From: Chryseobacterium aahli
Lineage (GTDB): Bacteria > Bacteroidota > Bacteroidia > Flavobacteriales > Weeksellaceae
Assembly (NCBI RefSeq): GCF_022699665.1
Contig: NZ_JALDNB010000002.1
Coordinates: forward strand, 1 to 64,000
DNA: 64,000 nucleotides
Direction of reading: 5' to 3'
In this document: piece after piece, positions 45,166 to 55,092 of the stretch
Numbering within the stretch: the first letter of the stretch is position 1
Layout of the letters: the number at the start of each line of letters is the position of its first letter
Made by a program: the position numbers and the translations under genes
Notes under the pieces: generated by a model
Database searches by the model: none
What the model was told of the DNA's origin: nothing
Seen by the model: the letters and a program-made list of their open reading frames with translations, nothing else

Positions 45166-45390
45166 TATTTGTTATTTTTTTCAAATAAAATCTGACCGCA
45201 AAAATACAAAAAAATAAATAATTTTTAAACTTTTCAGAAATTATAAGTGCTGAAAGTAGAATTATCTCTTTTAAGCTTTTGATTACAGCCTCGAAACGTT
45301 GACAAAAAGCACGCCAATTTTTTAAATTTTGTTAAAATCGAATATAAACTAATCTAAAAACCTTATTTTCGCACTAATTGATTTTATACT

Positions 45391-48300
45391 ATGAAAAACT
45401 GGACTTTTAGGCAATGGAACACCCTTCTCGGATGGGTGATTTTCGTTATTGCATTTTTCACGTACTTATCAACGATAGAGCCCAATTTTAGTTTTTGGGA
45501 TTGTGGTGAGTACATTTCTTCAGCCGTAAAATTAGAGGTAACACATGCACCGGGAGCAGCTTTGTTCCAGATTGTGGGTGCTGTTGCTGCAATTTTTGCG
45601 TTTGGAAAAGGTGAAAATTATTCTATTGTAATTAATGCAATGTCTGCATTATTCAGTGCATTTACGATTCTGTTTTTGTTCTGGACGATTACCCATTTTG
45701 TAAGAAGACTTCTGAACAAAGATTTTGAGGAAGTTACAAAACATCAGGAAATTGCTATTCTTTTTGCCGGAGCAATTGGAGCTCTTTGTTTTACTTGGTC
45801 AGATACTTTTTGGTTTTCTGCGGTAGAAGGAGAGGTTTATTCAATGGCTTCACTGTTTATTGCTATCTTAGTTTGGCTTATCACCAAATGGGAGAACGAG
45901 TACAAAGAAGTAGATAATGAACGATGGATTATTTTAATCTTCTTTGTTGTAGGTCTCTCTGTAGGTGTTCACATGATGTGTATGTTGGCAATTCCTGCAA
46001 TATGTTTAGTATACTATGCAAGAAATTATGAATTTACCTGGAAGAATTTCCTTTGGGCAAATGCTATTACATTAGGAATATTAATTATTGTCTTCAAAAT
46101 TATTTTCCCGGTAATTATGTCATTATTCGGAAAACTTGAAATATTCTTTGTCAATGGTATAGGTCTTCCTTTCCATTCAGGAACGATTGCCGGTTTCATT
46201 ATATTGGTTGCTATCTGTTATTTCATTCTAAAATATGCGAGACAGGCGAAGAAAAATATTTTTCAAACGATTGCTTTATCGGTAGTATATATGATGATTG
46301 GTTTCTCATGTTGGATGGTAATTCCGATCAGAGCTAATGCAAATCCGCCAATGAACCTGAATGATCCGGATACCGCAATTGGTATGCTTGATTATTACAA
46401 CAGAGAGCAATACGGTGACTGGCCTACAATTTACGGTCAAAACTACACTGCATTTTTAGATAACAGCGGGATTGAAAAGAATGAAGACGGAAGTTTTAAA
46501 ACTACAAAAACAGGAGAAGTTTTTGAAAAAGATGAAAAAACAGGAACGTACAGAAAAACAAGTGACCGTTTTAACTATGTTTTCAATCCAGCTCATGTGA
46601 GCTTGATGCCGAGAATGTTCAGCGAAGACAAAGCTGTAATGGGCAATTATATCTCGATGTACGGAGCGCCAGATTTTCAGTTTAATTATGCCAATGAAAA
46701 TATTGCTGATGATCCGCAGGCTAAAGAAATTTTTGACGAACTGAGAGGTAAATATGAAGATGGAAGTATAACTGCCGCGGATTATTTGAAGGTAAAACCT
46801 TATGAATTAATTACTGTTCAAAGACCTTCTTTTGCTCAGAATATGAATTATTTCATCACCTTTCAGAATGGATACTATTTCATTAGATATCTCTTATGGA
46901 ACTTCGCAGGAAGACAAAACGATCTGGAAGGAAGCAGTGAAAATACGAGTGGAAATTGGATTTCCGGAATTCCTTTTATCGATAACTTCAATTTAGGAAA
47001 TCAGGATGCAATGCCTGCGAAATTTCATAACGAAAGTACAGTAGCATTCTTCTTCTTACCTTTATTATTAGGAATTATCGGATGTTATTTCCAATTTATG
47101 AGAGATTTTGGCAGATTCTATGCCCTTTTATCTTTATTTATATTAACGAGTGTGGGAATTGTTTTCTACACCGGAATGAAACCTTTCGAGCCAAGAGAAA
47201 GAGATTACGCAGTAGTCGGTTCCTTCTACGCCTTTGCAATATGGATTGGGCTCGGTGCTGGAGCAATTCTCTGGTATTTACAGTCTAAAGTAAAATCAAA
47301 TGCTGCCAACATCGGTTTTGGAGTTGTTTTAATGGCAGTTCCTTTGATGATGGGCTTCCAGAATTATAATGTTCACGACAGAAGCGGTAGATATACAGCG
47401 TACGATTATTCATATTCAATGTTAAAATCTTTACCAAAAGATGATATTCTATTTGTTTATGGAGATAACGATACGTATCCGGTTTGGGCAATGCAGGAAA
47501 CTGAAAGATTCCGTGATGATGTGAAAGTGGTGAACTTTACCCTTCTTTCAACCCCTTGGAATATCGATCAGGTAAAAAGAAAAACATACAACGCCAGCGG
47601 AATCCCAAGTCAGTTGACCCACGACGATTACAGAGACGGTTCTAATGACCAGATTTATCTGATGAAAAAAGATGACTGGAAGAATATTTTAGCCAATCTT
47701 CAAGAGTCAGGAGCTCCTGCTAATCTTTTGCAGCCGTTCCAGAAATACTTGGTTCAGGATTCAATGACTTTAAAAGAAGCTGTGAATTTTCTTAAAGTGA
47801 AGTCTCCTGAAAAAGATGAAATTTTAAAAATGATCTTTGGTGAAGCGCGTTATGAGAAATACAATTTCTTACCTGTAAGCAAATTTATTTTACCGGTAAA
47901 CAAGCAGAATGCTTTGAAAGCAGGAATCATTAATGCTGCTGATGTTCCAAATACAGTTGATCAGATTATGATTGATTACAAATCAGGTACTTTATATAAA
48001 AACAACCTGATGATGTTTGATATTTTGGCAAACTTCGATTGGAAACGTCCGATTAACTTCTCTTCAGGTGGAGTTTATGAAAGCGAAAACATTTTCTTCT
48101 TAGACGAATATCTTCAGTTTGACGGTTTCAGTTACAGATTGGTTCCTATTCATACACCAAGAAGCAGTGATGGAGAAATGGGTAGAGTAGATGCCAACTC
48201 ATTGTACAACGTTGTGAAAAACTTCAAATGGGGTAATTTCAAAGACCTGAACGTTCATTTTGATGAGACAGCTACTTCAAATATTATCAGCTACAGAAGT

Positions 48301-48876
48301 TCTGCAAGTAGAGCTGCCGCAGCTTTAGCTTTGTCAGGACAGAAAGCGAAAGCTTTAGAAATTTTAGATTTAGCATCAAAAGAAATTCCTGCAGAGAAAT
48401 ACAATGATCCACGTTCTTTAAGTTCAATGGTTTACGGTTACATCGTTGCCGGTCAAGAGCAAAAAGCATTAAAATTAGCTGAAATCTTGAAGAAAGGAAT
48501 TTTTGAAGAGTACGATTATTACTTAAGTTTAAGTAAATCTGAGCAGGCATTTACCGGAAGACAGATGAGATCAAAACCAATGGAATATTCTCTTGTAGTA
48601 ACTGCAGTGACTGATGCTTATAAAAAGATCGGACAAAACGAAAAAGCTTACGCTTACCTGGTAAAATCTATCGAACCAATTGATAAGAAATTCAATGTTT
48701 TCGTAAAAGATCTTCAGCAGATGGGCAAAGAAAAAGCGATGAAAGAATCTGAGAAAGTACAGGAAATCACCCCTTTCTATCAGTATTTATTTGATATTAT
48801 GGAGCCATTTGATTCTACTTATTCAAAAGAAAAAGAAGATCAGATTACTTCAGCAATTATCAAAGCGACACAGTAA
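45391..48876 (+). CDS. DUF2723 membrane protein, protein O-mannosyltransferase-like (GT117/TMEM260 type)
   Basis: This 1161-aa protein has about ten to twelve N-terminal membrane helices (to about residue 680). The DUF2723 signature follows the first helix: 'YLSTIEPNFSFWDCGEYISSAVKLEVTHAPGAALFQI' (in part). The 'WDCGEY' acidic motif is the GT-C catalytic site, and 'PREKDYAVVGSFYAFAIWIGLGAG' (with 'PFEPRERDYAVVG' here) is also typical. A large soluble C-terminal domain follows. The protein should sit in the inner membrane, take a lipid-linked sugar, and glycosylate exported proteins; Bacteroidota are known for general O-glycosylation. The GT2 gene at 26418 could supply the donor. It has a strong terminator and a second GT-C gene directly behind. 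Confidence 0.88.
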   Translation: MKNWTFRQWNTLLGWVIFVIAFFTYLSTIEPNFSFWDCGEYISSAVKLEVTHAPGAALFQIVGAVAAIFAFGKGENYSIVINAMSALFSAFTILFLFWTITHFVRRLLNKDFEEVTKHQEIAILFAGAIGALCFTWSDTFWFSAVEGEVYSMASLFIAILVWLITKWENEYKEVDNERWIILIFFVVGLSVGVHMMCMLAIPAICLVYYARNYEFTWKNFLWANAITLGILIIVFKIIFPVIMSLFGKLEIFFVNGIGLPFHSGTIAGFIILVAICYFILKYARQAKKNIFQTIALSVVYMMIGFSCWMVIPIRANANPPMNLNDPDTAIGMLDYYNREQYGDWPTIYGQNYTAFLDNSGIEKNEDGSFKTTKTGEVFEKDEKTGTYRKTSDRFNYVFNPAHVSLMPRMFSEDKAVMGNYISMYGAPDFQFNYANENIADDPQAKEIFDELRGKYEDGSITAADYLKVKPYELITVQRPSFAQNMNYFITFQNGYYFIRYLLWNFAGRQNDLEGSSENTSGNWISGIPFIDNFNLGNQDAMPAKFHNESTVAFFFLPLLLGIIGCYFQFMRDFGRFYALLSLFILTSVGIVFYTGMKPFEPRERDYAVVGSFYAFAIWIGLGAGAILWYLQSKVKSNAANIGFGVVLMAVPLMMGFQNYNVHDRSGRYTAYDYSYSMLKSLPKDDILFVYGDNDTYPVWAMQETERFRDDVKVVNFTLLSTPWNIDQVKRKTYNASGIPSQLTHDDYRDGSNDQIYLMKKDDWKNILANLQESGAPANLLQPFQKYLVQDSMTLKEAVNFLKVKSPEKDEILKMIFGEARYEKYNFLPVSKFILPVNKQNALKAGIINAADVPNTVDQIMIDYKSGTLYKNNLMMFDILANFDWKRPINFSSGGVYESENIFFLDEYLQFDGFSYRLVPIHTPRSSDGEMGRVDANSLYNVVKNFKWGNFKDLNVHFDETATSNIISYRSSASRAAAALALSGQKAKALEILDLASKEIPAEKYNDPRSLSSMVYGYIVAGQEQKALKLAEILKKGIFEEYDYYLSLSKSEQAFTGRQMRSKPMEYSLVVTAVTDAYKKIGQNEKAYAYLVKSIEPIDKKFNVFVKDLQQMGKEKAMKESEKVQEITPFYQYLFDIMEPFDSTYSKEKEDQITSAIIKATQ

Positions 48877-48898
48877 AAATCAATTTTTAAAATACTTC

Positions 48899-48922
48899 AA
48901 AACGGAACTTCGGTTCCGTTTT
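48899..48922 (+). terminator. intrinsic terminator of the DUF2723 gene, with TTCG loop
   Basis: A 10-bp perfect stem (48899-48908 with 48913-48922) closes a TTCG tetraloop and is followed by T's, 22 nt past the stop at 48876. Confidence 0.9.
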
Positions 48923-48930
48923 TTTTATTG

Positions 48931-48961
48931 TTGATATTCAAGAATAATAGAATTATATTTG
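48931..48961 (+). promoter_or_regulatory. promoter of the GT-C gene
   Basis: TTG at 48931-48933 and TATATTTG at 48954-48961 have 20-bp spacing. The pair lies inside the longer frame that opens at 48928, and supports the ATG at 48979. Confidence 0.6.
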
Positions 48962-48978
48962 TGCATCAAAAAAACGCG

Positions 48979-50472
48979 ATGGCCGAAAACACCAGTAAAA
49001 ATCTCCCGCTGTATGCTGTAATCTTTGCAGTGATTGCAAAACTTTATTTTCTATTAACGCACCATATTCAGGAAGACGCTTTCATCACCTGGCGGGTGGC
49101 CCAAAATTTACTGGATTACGGAGTGATTGGTTTCAATGGCGATACCAAAATATCAGCTTCTACAACACATCTGTATGTTTTCGTTTCTTATTTTTTCAAT
49201 TTAATTTTTGGGAAAGAGAATTTTATCGAACCTCTTTTGATTTTAAACACCATTCTTTTTACGATTGGAAGTTTATTTCTTTCTCATTTATTATTAAAAA
49301 ATCCTTGGCATAAAGCAATCTTTATCTTTTTATTTGGACTTTTACCGCCTTCCATCAAGATTTCGATTCTCGGAATGGAATACGGAATTTTGTTTTTCCT
49401 CGAAATGGCTTTGCTCTATTATGGCTTTAAAAAAGAAAAAAAATGGGCACTCATTGTATTTCCAATCTTGATTTTATTCACAAGAATTGATACCGTAATT
49501 TTCCTCGGAATTGTCTTTTTGGTTGATACTTTTTGGAACAGAAAAATAAAATGGGTCTATATTTTAGGTGGAATTTTAGGAGTATCTGCAGCTTTGGCTT
49601 TCAATTGGTTTTACTTCGGTGAAATTGTAAATAATACGATTGTTGCTAAAAAGTTGGCGTACGATAGAGTGTATACTTTCCATCAGGATTTCGAATATTT
49701 CAGATTAAATTACGGAAACTTCTGGGGAATGTTGAAAATTCCGGGTGACTTCAATCCGTTAACGATTGTTATTGCGATTTTTGAGTTGTTGTGTTTTATA
49801 TATTTAGTCAGACAGAGAGAAAAAAGGAATTATTTTCTATGGATTATTTTCCTGTTTGCATGGACGAAACAAATTATTTTTCTTTCACAAAAAAGCCTTT
49901 TCGACTGGTATTATTGGGTTCCGCAGATTTTACTGTTCGTTCCGGTTTTAGTTTTTATTTTAGAACAAAAAGTAAAAAGAAACTGGTGGCTTTCTGCATT
50001 GATTATTTTCTATATTTTACCAATGTTGACTTTCCAAACCGTACATTCTATCGCAACCGGAAACGGTGAGTGGAATTACAGAAGATCGATCGGATTATTT
50101 TTAAACAACTACGAAAAAGACAAAAAACAATGGATTTTGCTCGAACCTGCGGGATACATTCCTTATTTTTCTGGCTTAAAAACCATCGACGAAGTTGGGT
50201 TGGTCGACAAGCAAATTCAGGAAGAAATAAAAAAAGACAAACCTCATTATTGGCTGAATACCGTTAAAAAAAGACAACCAAAATATCTGCTTTCCTACAA
50301 TAATTTATTTGAAGGAAAAGATGCCTATTATTATAAAACACATTATAAATTGTTAAATGAATTCCGTGTGAAGAATCATTTGCAAAGTGACAACAAGATT
50401 TTAGAGAAAATTTACAAACTGAAGCCTTCCGGAACGGATTACAATCTTTACGAAAGAATGAAAGATAAATAA
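48979..50472 (+). CDS. GT-C type membrane glycosyltransferase
   Basis: This protein of 497 aa (from the ATG at 48979) has about ten to eleven membrane helices. The first extracytoplasmic loop has 'HIQEDAFITWRVAQNLLDYG', where the 'EDAF' acidic pair fits a GT-C active site of the mannosyltransferase/arabinosyltransferase kind. A soluble tail follows (about residue 375 on, 'NNYEKDKKQWILLEPAGYIPYFSGLKTIDEVGLVDKQI' in part). It takes a polyprenyl-phosphate sugar at the outer face of the inner membrane. The frame upstream to 48928 holds the promoter, so the shorter start is preferred. DUF1697 follows after 23 bp. Confidence 0.75.
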   Translation: MAENTSKNLPLYAVIFAVIAKLYFLLTHHIQEDAFITWRVAQNLLDYGVIGFNGDTKISASTTHLYVFVSYFFNLIFGKENFIEPLLILNTILFTIGSLFLSHLLLKNPWHKAIFIFLFGLLPPSIKISILGMEYGILFFLEMALLYYGFKKEKKWALIVFPILILFTRIDTVIFLGIVFLVDTFWNRKIKWVYILGGILGVSAALAFNWFYFGEIVNNTIVAKKLAYDRVYTFHQDFEYFRLNYGNFWGMLKIPGDFNPLTIVIAIFELLCFIYLVRQREKRNYFLWIIFLFAWTKQIIFLSQKSLFDWYYWVPQILLFVPVLVFILEQKVKRNWWLSALIIFYILPMLTFQTVHSIATGNGEWNYRRSIGLFLNNYEKDKKQWILLEPAGYIPYFSGLKTIDEVGLVDKQIQEEIKKDKPHYWLNTVKKRQPKYLLSYNNLFEGKDAYYYKTHYKLLNEFRVKNHLQSDNKILEKIYKLKPSGTDYNLYERMKDK

Positions 50473-50495
50473 TTCAGAACTTTAAACCTAAACCA

Positions 50496-51020
50496 ATGAA
50501 ATACTGTGCTTTCCTCCGTGGTGTCAACGTAAAAGGCACGAATATGAAAATGGCAGAAGTCTGTGAAGTCTTCAAAAATGCAGGAATGCAGGATGTTGTG
50601 TCGGTTTTGGCATCGGGAAATATTATTTTTACTTCAGATCAAAAAGTTGAAGATTTAAAAATGATTCTTGAAAAAGCAATGTCGGAGCATTTTAATTATG
50701 AAGCATTTCTTTTTGTGAAATCTAAAGAAGAAATTGAAAGTTTTTGGAATTCAAATCCGTTTGAGAAAAATGAAGATTTGCACGCTTATACATTTATAGG
50801 AAATAAAGATGTAGAAAGTGTTTTAATGAAAGAATTTGAAAGCGCTTCAAAAACAGAAAATGAAGCTGCAAAGATCGTTAACGGCAATTTCTATTGGCAG
50901 GTTCCAAAAGGGAATACTTTAGATTCTACTTTCGGGAAAATTTTAGGCAGAAAAAATATGAAAGATCAGTTTACAAGCAGAAATATTAATACATTTGAGA
51001 AGATTTTGAAAAAGTTTTAA
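50496..51020 (+). CDS. DUF1697 family protein
   Basis: This 174-aa cytoplasmic protein opens 'YCAFLRGVNVKGTNMKMAEVCEVFKNAGMQDVVSVLASGNIIFTSDQ' (in part) and ends 'SRNINTFEKILKKF', the DUF1697 signature. The family is widespread and its function is not known. It begins 23 bp after the GT-C gene, and its stop overlaps the next ATG by one base (51020). Confidence 0.9.
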   Translation: MKYCAFLRGVNVKGTNMKMAEVCEVFKNAGMQDVVSVLASGNIIFTSDQKVEDLKMILEKAMSEHFNYEAFLFVKSKEEIESFWNSNPFEKNEDLHAYTFIGNKDVESVLMKEFESASKTENEAAKIVNGNFYWQVPKGNTLDSTFGKILGRKNMKDQFTSRNINTFEKILKKF

Positions 51021-51361
51021 TGTTTGGAATTTTATTATTAATAATAGCTTTTGCTATAGCAAATTTCTTTTACTTTGTTTTTTCAATACGTATAAATTTA
51101 CTGAAAAGGTTTTCAATAAGTTTAAGTATAATTATTCTTTTCACAATATTTTATTGTTTGATAGATGGAGATGGTTCTATTTTGGAAGCTGTTATAACTT
51201 TTGGAGGTTATTTTTCAATTTTATCTTTCGCTCATTTACTTTTAATAAAAGTATTTAGAGTAGAAAACTATTATTTGTATTTAGTTTTATTTTTTATACT
51301 TTTTATTCTGATTACTGTTTTTTATACTGCTCTCATGCAAGATATCTTTAACTACTCTTAG
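51020..51361 (+). CDS. small membrane protein of unknown function (113 aa)
   Basis: I do not recognise this protein. It has four hydrophobic helices in 113 residues (about 1-18, 28-48, 53-72 and 83-105) and few charged residues between them. The ATG overlaps the last base of the DUF1697 stop codon, so the genes are translationally coupled. There is no motif. It is an integral membrane protein with no clear role; its only context is the DUF1697 gene before it and kdsA 66 bp behind it. Confidence 0.6.
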   Translation: MFGILLLIIAFAIANFFYFVFSIRINLLKRFSISLSIIILFTIFYCLIDGDGSILEAVITFGGYFSILSFAHLLLIKVFRVENYYLYLVLFFILFILITVFYTALMQDIFNYS

Positions 51362-51427
51362 CAATAAATAATTTCCAATTCTGAAACTTTATAAGTATTT
51401 TTACTGAACTTTTTAATTCAAATAAAA

Positions 51428-52237
51428 ATGATTCAGTACTTAGATAACATACAGCACAAAGATTCAAAAAACTTTTTCTTAATCGCGGGACCATGCATCA
51501 TCGAAGGTGAAGACATGGCATTGAGAATTGCAGAAAAAGTAATTGAACTGACCAATAAATACAATATTCCTTACATTTTTAAAGGAAGTTTCAAGAAAGC
51601 CAATAGAAGCAGAGTAGATTCTTTTACGACAATTGGTGAAGAAAAATCTCTGGAAATTCTTAAAAAAGTTGGGGAAACTTTTAATATTCCAACCACCACA
51701 GATATTCACGAAAACGATCATGCGGCTTTGGCGGCGCAGTATGTTGATGTTTTACAAATCCCTGCATTTTTAGTTCGTCAGACTGATTTATTAATTGCTG
51801 CTGCAAAAACCGGAAAATGTGTTTCATTAAAAAAAGGCCAGTTTCTTTCTCCGGAATCGATGAAGTTTGCAGTTCAGAAAGTAACCGATTCAGATAATCA
51901 AAAAGTAGCCATCATTGAAAGAGGAAATTCTTTCGGATATACCGATTTAATAGTTGATTATAGAGGAATTCCAACAATGAGAGCTTATGCTCCTGTAATT
52001 TTGGATGTCACGCATTCTCTTCAACAGCCTAATCAAAGTTCAGGCGTTACCGGAGGACGACCAGATTTGATAGAAACCGTTGCCAAAGCAGGAATTGCAG
52101 TTGGCGCAGACGGAATTTTCATCGAAACACATCCAACACCGGAAACTGCTTTATCTGACGGAGCCAACATGCTTAGACTTGATTTATTAGAAGATTTATT
52201 ACAAAAATTAACAAGAGTTAGAGAATCCATTTTGTAA
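51428..52237 (+). CDS. kdsA: 3-deoxy-8-phosphooctulonate synthase (Kdo-8-phosphate synthase)
   Basis: This 269-aa cytoplasmic enzyme condenses arabinose-5-phosphate with phosphoenolpyruvate for lipopolysaccharide Kdo. 'FFLIAGPCIIEGED' carries Cys23, the metal-ligand cysteine of the metal-dependent class of KdsA; the metal-independent E. coli type has Asn there. 'KGSFKKANRSRVDSFTTIGEE', 'IPAFLVRQTDLLIAAAKTGK' and 'GGRPDLIETVAKAGIAVGADG' (in part) are family features. The TonB-dependent receptor gene follows after 42 bp, probably on the same transcript. KdsB is at 32617. Confidence 0.95.
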   Translation: MIQYLDNIQHKDSKNFFLIAGPCIIEGEDMALRIAEKVIELTNKYNIPYIFKGSFKKANRSRVDSFTTIGEEKSLEILKKVGETFNIPTTTDIHENDHAALAAQYVDVLQIPAFLVRQTDLLIAAAKTGKCVSLKKGQFLSPESMKFAVQKVTDSDNQKVAIIERGNSFGYTDLIVDYRGIPTMRAYAPVILDVTHSLQQPNQSSGVTGGRPDLIETVAKAGIAVGADGIFIETHPTPETALSDGANMLRLDLLEDLLQKLTRVRESIL

Positions 52238-52279
52238 TTGTTAAAAAATCCTTAATTTTAGAATTCTAAATAATTTCTT

Positions 52280-54484
52280 TTGAAAAAACTAGTTTTACCA
52301 CTGAGCCTCATGGTTCCGATGTTAGTATTCTCCCAAACCAAAAAGAGAGATACAACAAGAACAACAGATATTGAGGAAGTCGTTTTCCAGAAAAAAGTAA
52401 CAGGAAGCACGAATGACCTTACCACTGTAAAAATATCTGCAAAAGATGCTCAGAATGTGGCAAGCATTTCCGGAGGGATCGAAGGAATTATTAAAACGTT
52501 ACCTTCTGTAAACTCCAACACAGAACTGTCTTCGCAATACATGGTGCGTGGTGGAAACTACGACGAAAACCTTATTTACATTAATGATATTGAGATCTAC
52601 AGACCTTTCTTGATAAGAAATTCTCAGCAGGAAGGTTTAAGCATCATCAATCCTGATATGGTTTCTACAGTGAATTTTTCTGCCGGCGGTTTTGAGCCAA
52701 GATATGGTGATAAGATGTCTTCAGCATTAAATATTTATTACCGTGAGCCTGAAAAATTTGAAATTTCAGGAGAGGCAAGTTTAATTGGTGGAAGATTAAC
52801 AACTGGTTTAGCTTCAAAAAATAAAAAATTAACAGCTTTATTTTCAGGAAGATATAGAAATACCAATTTGGTACTGAATACTTTGAATGAAGATACTGAT
52901 TTTAACCCGGTATACTACGATTTTCAGACCTATCTGAATTATCATGTGAGTGATAAATTTACCATGTCATTCATCGGATATTATTCAAAGAACGACTATG
53001 AAATGTTTCCCAAAGAGCGAAGTGTAGACTTTGGTTCTTTGCAGAGGCCAATTAATCTTTCTGTTTTTTACAACGGTAAAGAAAACGATCAGTACAAAAA
53101 CATGATGGGAACGTTCTCTATGAACTATAAACCGTCTGACAAATGGAGATTTACTTTAGACAGTTTTGCTTATCAAAACAGAGAAAAAGAATATTATACA
53201 ATCGCTTCGAGTTATATTTTACAGACTTTTGACCCGATTACAGGGAATCCGATTACATCTTACGATATAGGCGGACAGATTGAACATGCTCGTAATGATT
53301 TGTTTGTAAGAACTTACGGAACGCAGTTCAGAACTCGTTTTTCACCGAATGTAAATACAGATATTGAATTTGGTTTTAAATATGAAAAAGAAAATCTTCG
53401 TGATTTAACCAATGAGTATAAATTAGTAGATTCATCTGGATACAGCGTGCCAAGACCTCCGGATGATCCGAGATTTCCTGATGCTTCAGATCTTGATTTA
53501 TTTTACAGCATTCAGGGTAATAATCATATCGAACCGACGAGAATGTCAGCGTATGGACAGTATTCTCAGAAGTTTTATTGGGGTTCGAGCAAAGTTTTTG
53601 TAAACGCTGGGGCGAGAGTTGCCCATTGGAGTTTTAATGATGAAACCATATTCTCACCAAGAGCTCAGTTTGCAATAAAACCAGATTGGAATACCGATAT
53701 GTTGTTCAGGGTTTCGGGAGGTATTTATTACCAGGCACCTTTCTATAAAGAAATTAAAGATTTAAATGGAAATTTTAATGCGAATATAAAATCCCAACGT
53801 TCGATTCAGGCAATTGTAGCTAATGATTTTGAATTTGAGTTTGACAACCGTCCGTTCAAATTAACGACTGAAGCATACTACAAAAAAATGGATAATCTGA
53901 TTCCATATTATATGGATAATGTGAGAATCCGTTATTCGGGTAAAAATAACGCTTCAGGATATGCATACGGACTTGATACCAGATTGTTTGGAGAATTTGT
54001 TCCAGGGGTAGATTCTTGGTTGTCTGCAAGTTATGCAAGAATCTATGAAAATATTGATGGAAGAGGAGATATTCCAAGACCGACTGATCAAAGATTCAGA
54101 TTTGCAATGTTTTATCAGGATTATATGCCAAGATTTCCGCAAATGCGTGTGAATCTTACGTTAACCTATGCAATGGGATTACCAAACGGAGCGCCGGTTT
54201 TCACAGATCCTTATCAGTATCAGAAAACTCTGCCTTCTTACAAGAGAGTGGATTTAGGTCTTTCTTATGCATTTGTAGATGCTAAAGAAAAAAAACAGAC
54301 TTATGGTTTCTTGAGTAATTTTGATGAATTAACATTAGGAGTTCAGGTCTTTAATGCATTTAATATTAACAACACAGTTTCTAACCAATGGATAACTGAT
54401 GCGAATACGAATTTGATGTACCCAGTTCCAGTACGTTTGACGGGAAGGTTCTTTAATGTCAAGCTTGAGTTTAAGATTAAATAA
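52280..54484 (+). CDS. TonB-dependent receptor
   Basis: This 734-aa outer-membrane protein has a signal peptide (about residues 1-18, ending VFSQ) and starts at TTG. It has a plug domain ('VASISGGIEGIIKTLPSV' and 'QYMVRGGNYDENLIYINDIEIYRPF', about 55-125) and a 22-strand barrel to the C-terminus. It lacks the CarboxypepD-regulatory domain that many SusC-like receptors have, so it is a plain TonB-dependent transporter of the siderophore or metal kind. The copper-handling genes that follow (HYC_CC_PP, DUF3347, multicopper oxidase) suggest a metal, perhaps copper, as ligand; this is by position only. It ends in a terminator at 54515-54535. Confidence 0.88.
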   Translation: MKKLVLPLSLMVPMLVFSQTKKRDTTRTTDIEEVVFQKKVTGSTNDLTTVKISAKDAQNVASISGGIEGIIKTLPSVNSNTELSSQYMVRGGNYDENLIYINDIEIYRPFLIRNSQQEGLSIINPDMVSTVNFSAGGFEPRYGDKMSSALNIYYREPEKFEISGEASLIGGRLTTGLASKNKKLTALFSGRYRNTNLVLNTLNEDTDFNPVYYDFQTYLNYHVSDKFTMSFIGYYSKNDYEMFPKERSVDFGSLQRPINLSVFYNGKENDQYKNMMGTFSMNYKPSDKWRFTLDSFAYQNREKEYYTIASSYILQTFDPITGNPITSYDIGGQIEHARNDLFVRTYGTQFRTRFSPNVNTDIEFGFKYEKENLRDLTNEYKLVDSSGYSVPRPPDDPRFPDASDLDLFYSIQGNNHIEPTRMSAYGQYSQKFYWGSSKVFVNAGARVAHWSFNDETIFSPRAQFAIKPDWNTDMLFRVSGGIYYQAPFYKEIKDLNGNFNANIKSQRSIQAIVANDFEFEFDNRPFKLTTEAYYKKMDNLIPYYMDNVRIRYSGKNNASGYAYGLDTRLFGEFVPGVDSWLSASYARIYENIDGRGDIPRPTDQRFRFAMFYQDYMPRFPQMRVNLTLTYAMGLPNGAPVFTDPYQYQKTLPSYKRVDLGLSYAFVDAKEKKQTYGFLSNFDELTLGVQVFNAFNINNTVSNQWITDANTNLMYPVPVRLTGRFFNVKLEFKIK

Positions 54485-54514
54485 AAACTTAAATTTTATC
54501 AAAAATATACAATG

Positions 54515-54535
54515 ACTCCTGAAATTTTCAGGAGT
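54515..54535 (+). terminator. intrinsic terminator of the TonB receptor gene
   Basis: A 9-bp stem ACTCCTGAA/TTCAGGAGT (54515-54523 with 54527-54535) is followed by an 8-base T-run. Confidence 0.85.
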
Positions 54536-54572
54536 TTTTTTTAGCCTTAATTTTATAACAATATCCCTCAAT

Positions 54573-54608
54573 TTTGTAACAATCATTCAACGGATATTTT
54601 TACCTTTG
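54573..54608 (+). promoter_or_regulatory. probable promoter of the HYC_CC_PP gene
   Basis: TTTG at 54573-54576 and TACCTTTG at 54601-54608 are separated by 24 bp, slightly more than usual. The -7 element ends only 10 nt before the ATG at 54618, so the transcript would have almost no leader. Confidence 0.4.
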
Positions 54609-54617
54609 TTTCAGCTT

Positions 54618-54995
54618 ATGAAAAAGATTCTTGTCATACTATTTTCTATTTTCTACTTCGGTTTTTCTTCCGGAGCAGTTTTTAGCATGCATTATTGTAT
54701 GAAAGAATTGGTTTCAGTGACTCAAAAATCTGATGATACCTGTAGCAAATGCGGAACGAAAGAAAAGAGAGACTGCTGCAAAACCGAAATAAAATTGGTG
54801 AAAGTTGATGATTCTCAAAAATCAGATTTCTTGAAAATTGAATTTCTGCAAACTATTTCAGAAATTCAAAATCATCAGTTTATCTTCACAGACAGATCTT
54901 TTTCAGCTACAAAATTCACTCAAATTCAGATCAATGCTCCGCCGGAAAACTGGCCGGTTCCGATCTTTATTCATCATTGTAATTTTAGAATTTAA
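54618..54995 (+). CDS. HYC_CC_PP family secreted protein
   Basis: This protein of 125 aa (from the ATG at 54618) has a signal peptide. The three marks that name the family are present: 'HYC' (about residues 25-27), a double cysteine in 'DCC' (about 50-53) and 'PPENWPVP' near the C-terminus. Two further cysteines ('CSKCG') make a likely metal site. The family is limited to Bacteroidota and is usually found with copper or other heavy-metal genes. The upstream frame adds four residues and is not used. It lies 98 bp before DUF3347 and then the multicopper oxidase, so the copper context fits. Confidence 0.85.
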   Translation: MKKILVILFSIFYFGFSSGAVFSMHYCMKELVSVTQKSDDTCSKCGTKEKRDCCKTEIKLVKVDDSQKSDFLKIEFLQTISEIQNHQFIFTDRSFSATKFTQIQINAPPENWPVPIFIHHCNFRI

Positions 54996-55092
54996 AATTT
55001 GTTAGTCGTTTGATATTCATATCATAATGAACGACATACTTTGTCGCATCATGCGATTTTCAAATTATTATTCAATCTAAAATTTTCAAACA